A stretch of 59,444 nucleotides of DNA from positions 1 through 59,444 of the forward strand of contig JAFNAV010000010.1 of NCBI GenBank assembly GCA_017860345.1, in the 5' to 3' direction. Each line of letters opens with the position of its first letter. Within the stretch, counting starts at the first letter, position 1. The notes beneath the pieces were generated by a model. The model searched no databases. It worked only from the letters and a program-made list of their open reading frames with translations, and had not been told where the DNA came from. A program made the position numbers and the translations under genes. The stretch comes from Bacteroidota bacterium (GTDB lineage Bacteria > Bacteroidota > Bacteroidia > Bacteroidales > Paludibacteraceae). Shown piece by piece: positions 52,378 to 59,444 of this stretch.

Positions 52378-55128
52378 TCACCTCCGGTTTACACTCACCT
52401 TCACGCCCTGATTATTGTTCACCATGCTTAGCCTGTATTTAAACGACAGCATTGCGTAGCGCCCAATCACATCCGAGTAGGTCTCGCGTAAATAATTCAG
52501 CTCGCTAACGCGCTGTATACCTTTATTTTTATCCAACAGGTCGTGACCTGTAAGCGACAAAGAACCGCGTTTGTTTTTAAGAAAATAGTAACTGGCTGTC
52601 AGATTAACAATTGGTATACTTACAGCTTTTTCGAAACTCTGAGCACCATAGTTTTTTACATCTGCCGTAAGTTGAAAATCCCAACTTGTATTAGGCATAT
52701 ACCTCAAATCAGTATAATAATTAAAATCAATATAATTATTATTTAGCGACTTTTGTATATCGTATCTGGCTATCGTATAGCTGATTGACGCGCCTACTGT
52801 AGCATCCCACTTATCTTTATTTCTGTTCTCGATACCTAACGATAATTTATGCACCAAGTTTGTATTCTTGTTATTCACATCATTTACAATGCTTTGACCT
52901 ATATTCCAGCTTTGAGTAATTCCGGCATTGGTTTTAATGCCCAGTTTGCGCAACGGAGTAGAAAAATCAATACGGGTGAAACCGCGAAATTCTTCATCAG
53001 TATTGATAAGTGTAAGCCGCTGACTCAGGTTATCCTCAATGCTACGTTGCCAGTTGATTTTGTTCTTGGTATATTCAACGCTTGAATTAACAAACAACGA
53101 TGTAAACGAAAACTGATCATAAATCATCCAACTTGCTGAAACAGCATGATTGTACTCAGGTTTAAGATATCGGTTGCCCTTCGTAATTAACAAAGAATTT
53201 GTTCTGTCTTCAACCGAAAGTAACTGATCTACCGTAGGATTGACTATTGAAGTGTTGTAATCCAACGTAAACCGATGAGCTTGCTTATACTCCCGCTCCC
53301 ATCTTAACGAAGGCAAAAAATACATATACGAGGAACTATAATCTTCAGTATCAGTTATTGAATTACGTAACTGTGCCATTTCGGCTTTGGCCGAAATCTG
53401 AAACATATCTTTTTCGCTATTAAATTTAAATGATATTTCAGGTGAAAATATATTTTTAAAATGATTCAAGTCCGGGCTAAGTTCCTGATTTACGATATCT
53501 GATATATCTATCACTCCCGTTCTCCTGCTTAGTTCGTCCGCGTTACGCGTATAGCTGAGTTGAGGCTCTATAAAAAACTGCCGCCCGATACGTTGCGTAA
53601 ATTTTGTTCCCAAAGTAAATGCTCCCGAGCTATAATCATTATTATCAAACAAATTGTTCTGAATCACTTCCGAAGTTTTCAGATATTGGGTCTCACTCTC
53701 ATTGGTTTGATGATTCATTGACGTGTATCCATTGGCCGAAACAAATGTCTTAAGAACTGATTTGCTTTGATTTATCTTCCAGATATAAGATAAGTTCATA
53801 TCTCCCGAAACTTTACTGGTTTTCCCGGTAGTTTCCGAGATCATTGTGTTGACAGCCTCGCCGGCAGTAAAGCTCGACACATCACCATTACTTACACTGT
53901 TTCCTTTGCTGAACGATATACCTCCATTGGCAAAAAACTGTCCTACGGAATCAATCCTGTTTCTCCACGAGAAATTCACCCTCTGAGCAAGGCTATTCTT
54001 GTAAGTTTTCTGGTTGGAGTATTGCTCAAATTCATTGTTGGCTAAATAGTTTCGGCTGAAGGTTGAGTCCGTTTGATTTTTATCGTTGCCATTCATCAGG
54101 TAACTTATATTCAGTCTATTAAAATCATTAGCCTGATAAGAAAAATTCACACCGGCAGCTCCTGAAGTAACCTGACCGGTAATAGGTTGTCCCATATCTA
54201 CCGGAAAATCGCCATCGCTGGAGATGCGAATACGGGTAGTACCTCCACTCATAAAAGCACCTATCCCCCCATTGTAATTTATGTAATCGTCCACCGTAAA
54301 ACCATACTGGTTGATGTTGTTAAGCATTCCCAGTGCGGCATACTGATATTTAGGTGCAAAATTAAACACCTTGGCATTGGCCTGATATCGTTCATCGGTT
54401 CCTCCGCCAGCCATAATATCACCAAAAATGCCTTTTTTATGATCATCTTTCAGTACCAGATTCATTTCTTTGCCCTGAGCACCCTCTTTCATTCCCGTAA
54501 ATTTCGATTCTTCCGATGTTTTATCATATACCTGTACTTTTTTTACCGCACCGGCTGGCAGGTTTTTCGTGGCTACCTTGGGGTCGTTGCTAAAAAACTC
54601 TTTGCCATCCACCATTACTTTGCTCACAGTCTCTCCCATCGCCTTAATACTGCCGTCTCTGTCCACTTCCACCCCCGGCAGCTTACGCAAAAGATCTTCG
54701 GTAGAAGCATCCGGGCGTACTTTAAACGCATCGGCATTGTACTCAATGGTATCCTTTTTAATTACCATCGGGCTTAATTCACCTTTTACATCCACTTCAT
54801 TCAGGTTCATTGTGGCAGTACGAAGCACGATATTGCCCAAATCACTACCTTTTTGGTCAGGAAAAGCAACTTTTTTATGCCATGATTGATATCCAATAAA
54901 CGATACCTGAGCAATATATTCGCCGGATTTGATTGCATTGATTGTAAACAAGCCCTTAGGATTTGATACCGCGTAATATACCATGGTAGAATCGGCAGGA
55001 CGCAGCAATACCACGGTGGCATACTGAAGCGGATTATTATGCTCGTCGGTTATTCGCCCATTCAGGCTGTTTTGCGAGGATACGATAGTAGCCGTAAATA
55101 CAGCCAAAATAAAGAAAACATATCTCAT
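52378..55128 (-). CDS. Large outer-membrane beta-barrel protein (TonB-receptor-like)
   Basis: This 916-residue protein has a signal peptide (ending VSSQN), a carboxypeptidase-regulatory-like domain (LNGRITDEHNNPLQYATVVLL), a plug-like domain (VIKKDTIEYNADAFKVRPDASTEDLL, LPGVEVDRDGSI) and a large outer-membrane barrel of the OMP_b-brl_3 type. No typical TonB box is evident. Such genes in Bacteroidota often follow GLPGLI-family genes, as here, with a 149-base gap. It may carry or anchor a peptide or surface protein; ligand unknown. It is the last gene of the BlaI-controlled set, if that set is one operon. Confidence 0.9.
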   Translation of the reverse strand: MRYVFFILAVFTATIVSSQNSLNGRITDEHNNPLQYATVVLLRPADSTMVYYAVSNPKGLFTINAIKSGEYIAQVSFIGYQSWHKKVAFPDQKGSDLGNIVLRTATMNLNEVDVKGELSPMVIKKDTIEYNADAFKVRPDASTEDLLRKLPGVEVDRDGSIKAMGETVSKVMVDGKEFFSNDPKVATKNLPAGAVKKVQVYDKTSEESKFTGMKEGAQGKEMNLVLKDDHKKGIFGDIMAGGGTDERYQANAKVFNFAPKYQYAALGMLNNINQYGFTVDDYINYNGGIGAFMSGGTTRIRISSDGDFPVDMGQPITGQVTSGAAGVNFSYQANDFNRLNISYLMNGNDKNQTDSTFSRNYLANNEFEQYSNQKTYKNSLAQRVNFSWRNRIDSVGQFFANGGISFSKGNSVSNGDVSSFTAGEAVNTMISETTGKTSKVSGDMNLSYIWKINQSKSVLKTFVSANGYTSMNHQTNESETQYLKTSEVIQNNLFDNNDYSSGAFTLGTKFTQRIGRQFFIEPQLSYTRNADELSRRTGVIDISDIVNQELSPDLNHFKNIFSPEISFKFNSEKDMFQISAKAEMAQLRNSITDTEDYSSSYMYFLPSLRWEREYKQAHRFTLDYNTSIVNPTVDQLLSVEDRTNSLLITKGNRYLKPEYNHAVSASWMIYDQFSFTSLFVNSSVEYTKNKINWQRSIEDNLSQRLTLINTDEEFRGFTRIDFSTPLRKLGIKTNAGITQSWNIGQSIVNDVNNKNTNLVHKLSLGIENRNKDKWDATVGASISYTIARYDIQKSLNNNYIDFNYYTDLRYMPNTSWDFQLTADVKNYGAQSFEKAVSIPIVNLTASYYFLKNKRGSLSLTGHDLLDKNKGIQRVSELNYLRETYSDVIGRYAMLSFKYRLSMVNNNQGVKVSVNRR

Positions 55129-55277
55129 AAGCTTTTAGAAATTCTGACCATAACAGCCCTTACCATGTACTCCTGAAACTGAGTCAGGAGCTACACAGCA
55201 AGACTTAATAGGCTATAAAACAAAGATTTATTGATTACTAAAAAAAATGGATAGATGAGCAAGAAAAACGCAGTGCA

Positions 55278-56063
55278 TCAACGATTAATCTTGATAATAA
55301 CATTTGAAGAACCGCCTCCGAATTGCTGTTTAAGTTCTTTGGTTTTTTCTTCAACAATTTTAAAAAACTCGTCTTCAGTTACTTTTTTACCTCCCGATGG
55401 AACAGTAAGCAGTGATGCAACCGCCTCATCGGCAACAACAGCAGTAGCTACAATATGCAGTTTAGCTCTGGAATCCTGTAATTCTAAAATAATGCCCGGT
55501 AAATTACCATATGAAGCCGGTCCTGCACTTACAGGTATTAACGATGTAAACCAGGCTTCTACCTCAGACGAATCTCTTTCAAGTACAGCTTTTTGGCAAG
55601 GGTAACCTAAAATTATTTTCTGATCAGCTTTAATCTTCCAATAATTACCCGTATTCACTTCGGAACTTGTGATTAAAAAATCTTTTCCTAAAAACTGCTT
55701 TTTCTCGATAGATTGTTTTTTTGCAAGGTCAGTAAACAGGATGTTTTGTTCCTGATTCATTTTAAACTTAAGCTTAACTCCACCTTCTTGTTGCGCGTCT
55801 ATTTCGTTTCCCTCGTTCTGTTCTTCTTTCAGGTTCTGATACAATGAAGCCTGAGTGTTAAATATCAGCTCCGTTTTATTGATTCTTTCTTTAGGTATCT
55901 GGCTAAGCAATTCGGCCGGAATGCCCTCAACAACTATATCTAAAGAAATTTTTTCGGTAAAAAACACCTTCCCGGACTCAATTGGTTTTACCTGAGTTAC
56001 TGTTTGTGCGCAAAGAGCAGGTACAGAAAGCAAAATAACAGCTAAAATTTTGATAGTTCTCAT
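55278..56063 (-). CDS. GLPGLI-family protein
   Basis: This 261-residue exported protein has a signal peptide (ending ALCAQ) and the family motif, here YGNLPGIILELQDS, near residue 182, preceded by the usual GYPCQKAVLE segment and W of VEAWFTSLIPVSAGP. GLPGLI proteins are found almost only in Bacteroidota, commonly next to an outer-membrane barrel protein. The function is unknown. It follows the BlaR1-like gene by 86 bases. The second Met (56063) gives the better signal peptide start; 56069 is also possible. Confidence 0.9.
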   Translation of the reverse strand: MRTIKILAVILLSVPALCAQTVTQVKPIESGKVFFTEKISLDIVVEGIPAELLSQIPKERINKTELIFNTQASLYQNLKEEQNEGNEIDAQQEGGVKLKFKMNQEQNILFTDLAKKQSIEKKQFLGKDFLITSSEVNTGNYWKIKADQKIILGYPCQKAVLERDSSEVEAWFTSLIPVSAGPASYGNLPGIILELQDSRAKLHIVATAVVADEAVASLLTVPSGGKKVTEDEFFKIVEEKTKELKQQFGGGSSNVIIKINR

Positions 56064-56149
56064 ATACATATAAATTTTTTAAAATTAGACTTTTGTAGTT
56101 AGATGCAATAAACGTATAAAGGATATTGCTTAATCATTAAATTCAGTTA

Positions 56150-57808
56150 TCACTCACGAATAACAATAACCATTTTTTTACCGCCAGCTATCGAGTCTGG
56201 TATGGTTGAAAATACATTTAGTTTTTTTGCGCCATTTCCGGATAATTTCACAGTCAGATCGCCCTGTAATTTTTCAAGATTTTTCTTGTTGATAAGAGTC
56301 ATGTTTTGTAATTCCTTGATATCGGACATATTATCCAACTGCAACTTATCAAGTTTTTCTTTGAGATCCCTGATATTCTTTTCATCCAACATTTGTATGT
56401 TTACACCCTCTTTTGTATATTTTTCAAGTTGCAGTTTCATGTCCTCGCCATGTTTTGCATTCCACTCTTTCATCTTTTCGGCAATATCCTTATCTGAGAA
56501 CCTGATATTAATCCCCGTAAGATTTCCGTTCAAGCCTGCAAGCTTTTTGCTTAAATCGCCATGCTGGTTAAGTAAAGCCATCAAACTATCCGATTTCATG
56601 AATTTATCGTTTTCAAATATTATTGTTTTTAAACCCTGACTTATAATGGCTGTATCTTTAATCAATGCCATCTTAGCATTCATTAGCGAGTCATTCAGAA
56701 ATATGGACGGGTTAAAGTTATAGCTCATAGACAAAGCTATCTTTAATGCTTTTCCATCAGAAATAGTATCCAAAACAGATGCTGATACTACCTTGCCGTC
56801 CATAATCACGGTTGGTTGGCTCTGCGCCGAATCGTTATTTGTTTTGATTAAAATAACATGTGTTTTTTGATTTGAAGCATTGGAGTTACCGGTAGTATCG
56901 GCCGGTATTCTATCCTTAGCAGCAAAGTCGGCATTTGACAAGGCCTCTTTCAGTTCAGAAGCATTAACCAGCAATACCGCAGTAAGCAATACAGGAATAA
57001 CCAGTAAGTATTTACCCGACCATATCGAGTGAGTTTTCTTTCTATTCATCATAATAATACGTTTTTTTAAGTGTGAAAAACTAAAATTCTGTGTCATTGG
57101 CAAAGCAGGCGTTTGAGCCACTTTGAGCAATGTATATTGATATTCACGTGGGTCGCTACCCTGTTTCAGCACAGCTTTATCAGCCAAAAATTCAATATTT
57201 TCGCGTATGGCGTTCAGGAACATAAAATACAAAGGATTCATCCAAAGTATCAAACGGAAAAGCGTCACCACCATCAGGTCAATATCGTGGCGCTGGTTGA
57301 TATGGGCTTTTTCGTGTTCAATAATTCTTCTGATTTCTTCGGAGTTGTACATCTCAGGATTAAGATAAATACGTCTGTTGAACGAAAAGGGGTTCACCTC
57401 GGCACGGGGAATAAATATAAGTTCACCATCAATCGTCACCGACTTACAACCACGTATATCTCTGAATAACTGTGCATAACGAAACAGAAGCACCAAAGCC
57501 GTCGCTACCACTCCGGCCAGCAACACCACATCCACCCACTGAGCGGCTGTAAGTTGCATCGGCTCATTACCCACCGTAGCGCCCATGGTATCATTCACAA
57601 AAATCACAATATATTCAATACCATTACGCTGAGGAATAAGCTCCGCCACATGAGCAAACGGCAACAAAACCGAAACAACTATAATGCCTTGCAGTATAGC
57701 ACGTTTAGCTTCGTAAAAAGTATCGCGCCTGAGCATCAACATATAAAAAATAAAAAGCACCGTGAAAATTACATTCACCTTAAGCAAATAAATCATGAAT
57801 GCTGTCAT
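56150..57808 (-). CDS. BlaR1/M56-family membrane metallopeptidase
   Basis: This is a 552-residue antirepressor-type membrane protein. Three to four N-terminal membrane segments and the zinc motif HEKAH (about 165-169) followed by INQRHDIDLMVV fit the M56 peptidase of BlaR1/MecR1. A further membrane helix occurs near 270. The C-terminal 280 residues are rich in Asn, Lys and Asp and show no penicillin-binding Ser-x-x-Lys domain, so it is not a beta-lactam sensor of the classical type. It starts at the ATG 57808, two bases after the blaI stop, so both are co-translated. An earlier TTG at 57826 overlaps blaI. The signal it senses is unknown. Confidence 0.88.
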   Translation of the reverse strand: MTAFMIYLLKVNVIFTVLFIFYMLMLRRDTFYEAKRAILQGIIVVSVLLPFAHVAELIPQRNGIEYIVIFVNDTMGATVGNEPMQLTAAQWVDVVLLAGVVATALVLLFRYAQLFRDIRGCKSVTIDGELIFIPRAEVNPFSFNRRIYLNPEMYNSEEIRRIIEHEKAHINQRHDIDLMVVTLFRLILWMNPLYFMFLNAIRENIEFLADKAVLKQGSDPREYQYTLLKVAQTPALPMTQNFSFSHLKKRIIMMNRKKTHSIWSGKYLLVIPVLLTAVLLVNASELKEALSNADFAAKDRIPADTTGNSNASNQKTHVILIKTNNDSAQSQPTVIMDGKVVSASVLDTISDGKALKIALSMSYNFNPSIFLNDSLMNAKMALIKDTAIISQGLKTIIFENDKFMKSDSLMALLNQHGDLSKKLAGLNGNLTGINIRFSDKDIAEKMKEWNAKHGEDMKLQLEKYTKEGVNIQMLDEKNIRDLKEKLDKLQLDNMSDIKELQNMTLINKKNLEKLQGDLTVKLSGNGAKKLNVFSTIPDSIAGGKKMVIVIRE

Positions 57809-57809
57809 A

Positions 57810-58169
57810 TCATTTCTTTTTTTCAATTAAATGCACAATTTCTTCCAATTCCTGCTGCGAAATTTTTTCCTTACGGGCAAAAAATGCCACGAGTGACTGA
57901 TACGAACTATGAAAATAGTTGTCGATAATACCGTTCAGCATTTTTTCCGAATAACTTTCGGAGCTAATAGTTGGCTCGTACCAATATACATTGCCATACC
58001 GGCGACTGGTAACATAGTCCTTTTTTTCGAGGTTCTTCATGGTTGAAGCCAGCGTGGTATAGGGCGGTTGCGAGTCGGCATAGGCATCAAGTATATCTTT
58101 TACAACTCCACCTTTTATTTTCCAGAGTGCCTGCATGGCCTGCTCTTCCTGTACGGTTAGTTTTTCCAT
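57810..58169 (-). CDS. BlaI/MecI/CopY-family repressor
   Basis: This 119-residue winged-helix repressor contains QEEQAMQALWKIKGGVVKDILDAY, TTLASTMKNLEKKDYVTSRRYGNVYWYEP (recognition helix and wing) and a C-terminal dimer helix with the region cut by BlaR1 proteases. It overlaps closely with the BlaR1-like gene, as in other BlaI/BlaR1 pairs. Its promoter carries two overlapping palindromes (58215-58238), so it probably represses its own operon. Confidence 0.93.
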   Translation of the reverse strand: MEKLTVQEEQAMQALWKIKGGVVKDILDAYADSQPPYTTLASTMKNLEKKDYVTSRRYGNVYWYEPTISSESYSEKMLNGIIDNYFHSSYQSLVAFFARKEKISQQELEEIVHLIEKKK

Positions 58170-58208
58170 ATTTTTATCTTTTTGTTGTTATGTTGTATAA
58201 ACACTTCG

Positions 58209-58243
58209 CAATATTACGAATCATTCGTAGTACTACGATAAAA
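58209..58243 (-). promoter_or_regulatory. blaI promoter with two overlapping palindromic operators
   Basis: On the minus strand TAATATTG (58209-58216) resembles the -7 box and TTTTA (58239-58243) may serve as -33. Between them lie two perfect palindromes: TACGAAT-C-ATTCGTA (58215-58229) and TCGTAGTACTACGA (58225-58238). BlaI and MecI operators are TAC...GTA palindromes, and these have the same ends. Bound repressor would cover the promoter, 46-69 bases before the blaI start. Confidence 0.7.
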
Positions 58244-58353
58244 CCATATTCCTTTTTAATTATTTTTAAATATTATATCTCCGGAATGAATAATTATTTA
58301 AACATCTGCAACTAATTTTCAAAAAAATGAAATATTTATTGAATCGAATCAGC

Positions 58354-58361
58354 TATATTTG
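58354..58361 (+). promoter_or_regulatory. -7 box for the small membrane protein and isochorismatase genes
   Basis: TATATTTG is a perfect TAnnTTTG match, 60 bases before the first start codon. The -33 element is unclear. Confidence 0.5.
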
Positions 58362-58421
58362 CATTTGATGGATGCAAAACTAAGCAGGTAGTAATGTTTA
58401 AAAGATAAAAAACTGTTACCG

Positions 58422-58685
58422 ATGATATTTTACAATAAAAAGAATATAGAAAAATGGGCATTCTGGCAAAAAAAAGGGATGTTGTTGTACTGCTTAATAA
58501 ATGCCGGTATAGTAACAGTAATTACAGTCAGTTTGAACCTTATTTTAAAAATCTCATTGCATAGTACAGCGTCTTTATGGTCATCGATAGCGGGTGTTGC
58601 GTTGGGAACATTTATTGGCTGGAGCTTTTTCAGCATAGCTCTGTGGTACGAAAACCAACGAAAATATAAAGCTCAGATACAATGA
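58422..58685 (+). CDS. Small membrane protein of unknown function
   Basis: This 87-residue protein has two predicted membrane segments (LLYCLINAGIVTVITVSLNLIL, about 21-42, and SIAGVALGTFIGWSFFSIALWY, about 55-76) and a basic C-terminal tail (ENQRKYKAQIQ). I recognise no family. Its stop codon overlaps the start of the isochorismatase-family gene (ATGA arrangement at 58682-58685), so the two are translationally coupled and may work together. Confidence 0.75.
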   Translation: MIFYNKKNIEKWAFWQKKGMLLYCLINAGIVTVITVSLNLILKISLHSTASLWSSIAGVALGTFIGWSFFSIALWYENQRKYKAQIQ

Positions 58686-59242
58686 CGAACGATAGTAAAG
58701 AAGCGCTGATTCTGATTGATATTCAGAATGATTACTTTGCGCATGGTGCAATGGCTCTGCAAGGTTCTTTAGAGGCAAGCATCTGCGCTGCAAAAATATT
58801 GAATGAATTCAGAGCACATAAAAACAAGGTTATTCATGTTCAGCACATTGCCACGAGGCCATCGGCTACTTTTTTTCTTCCCGACACACGTGGCGCGGAA
58901 ATTCATGAAAATGTGAAACCGCTGGCCGATGAAAAAGTGATTGTAAAACACTATCCGAACAGCTTTATTGGAACAGAACTTTACGAACTGCTAACGCAAG
59001 AAAAGATTGAGAAAGTGGTGATATGTGGTATGATGACTCACATGTGTGTAGATGCTACTGTAAGAGCGGCCAAAGATTACGGCTTTAATGTAGCTGTAAT
59101 CAGCGATGCTTGTGCAACAAAAGATCTGATTTTCAATCAAAAGACCGTAAAGGCCGCCGAAATACAGAACAGTTTCATGGCCGCTTTCAGTTATTATTAC
59201 GCCGAAGTTGTAACATCAGAAGAATTTTTAAATCATCAATAG
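58682..59242 (+). CDS. Isochorismatase-family cysteine hydrolase
   Basis: This 186-residue hydrolase has the catalytic triad of the family: Asp13 in LILIDIQNDYF, Lys89 in EKVIVKHYPNSF, and Cys122 in VICGMMTHMCVDATVRAA. Related enzymes include nicotinamidase and other amide or vinyl-ether hydrolases, and the substrate cannot be named. The cytoplasmic protein is encoded in an overlapping pair with the small membrane protein upstream. Confidence 0.9.
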   Translation: MTNDSKEALILIDIQNDYFAHGAMALQGSLEASICAAKILNEFRAHKNKVIHVQHIATRPSATFFLPDTRGAEIHENVKPLADEKVIVKHYPNSFIGTELYELLTQEKIEKVVICGMMTHMCVDATVRAAKDYGFNVAVISDACATKDLIFNQKTVKAAEIQNSFMAAFSYYYAEVVTSEEFLNHQ

Positions 59243-59444
59243 GTACATGACTAAAAAAAAGAATAGAAACGCTGATATAGCAGATTTAGCTGATATACAC
59301 TGATTTATTGTAGTCATAAAACGGATTTTAATTCTGATTTATTTACTACGTAAATAGCTGATTAGTGTTCGCAGCTGAAAATCAGCCGACTTCACTTGTG
59401 AAGTCTAAAATCTGTCATGTAATCCGTATGAGGAAAACTTTTGA
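59243..59444. other. Repeat-like 3' end of the window
   Basis: This 202-base tail has no gene. It contains GATTTAGCTGATATACACTGATT-like and AATCAGC strings that resemble the short dispersed repeats often seen between Bacteroidota genes, and a perfect hairpin GACTTCAC-TT-GTGAAGTC at 59388-59405. It may continue beyond the window. Confidence 0.4.

Noticed and set aside
56150-58169. Beta-lactam resistance regulators
   Set aside because: The sensor protein has no penicillin-binding domain and no beta-lactamase or PBP2a gene is near; the MBL-fold gene at 24277-25023 is PhnP-like and cytoplasmic.

Overview
The window is about 59 kb of moderately AT-rich chromosomal DNA from a member of the Bacteroidota, most likely the order Bacteroidales. 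The evidence is: TonB-type receptors with N-terminal carboxypeptidase-regulatory-like domains; a GLPGLI-family protein; a GSCFA protein; a PG0541-like protein after an RND pump; an SDR-type mannonate oxidoreductase beside UxuA; and many promoters with the Bacteroidota -7 box TAnnTTTG. I could not fix the genus. I support 48 protein genes. I found no rRNA, tRNA, insertion sequence, prophage or CRISPR array.

Region 1 (about 0.2-16.6 kb) is a hexuronate catabolic locus. UxaC (isomerase), UxaE (tagaturonate epimerase), an SDR reductase, UxuA (mannonate dehydratase), KdgK, KdgA and an ExuT-like MFS transporter form a full route from galacturonate and glucuronate to pyruvate and glyceraldehyde 3-phosphate. 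A LacI-family regulator is divergent from uxaC, and two CG-centred palindromic boxes lie between them. Behind a terminator on the minus strand sits a second set: a PfkB-type sugar kinase, a LarA-superfamily nickel-pincer enzyme with its cofactor ligands intact, a Gfo/Idh oxidoreductase, PdxB and 6-phosphogluconate dehydrogenase. I suggest, as inference only, that this set could send mannonate to gluconate and on to the oxidative pentose phosphate pathway.

Region 2 (16.6-29 kb) holds a GSCFA protein, a small metal-handling operon (Cys-rich exported protein, TonB receptor with a CC pair in its plug, exported HMA protein) and scattered housekeeping genes: DUF3298 lipoprotein, small membrane protein, DUF2520 protein, TPR lipoprotein, metallo-hydrolase, RsmF-like rRNA methyltransferase, HIT protein, small HTH protein and M20 dipeptidase. 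Region 3 (29-43.3 kb) holds a two-gene wza-wzc unit, a TetR/TolC/MFP/RND efflux operon with a PG0541-like small protein, a CNNM/CorC-type membrane protein and a phosphate transporter fused to a PhoU-like domain.

Region 4 (43.3-46.9 kb) is the most unusual part. A radical SAM/SPASM enzyme, a small lipoprotein and a von Willebrand-type lipoprotein form one minus-strand operon. It is bracketed by two tandem arrays: 40 in-register 8-bp units, part of which is a G-quadruplex motif, and 15 perfect-length 21-bp units. Region 5 (47-59.4 kb) carries nth, then ftsK, a LolA-like gene and trxB; a BlaI/BlaR1-type regulatory pair with a GLPGLI protein and a large outer-membrane beta-barrel protein; and a small membrane protein plus an isochorismatase-family hydrolase. 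The blaI promoter contains two overlapping perfect palindromes, so it is probably autoregulated.
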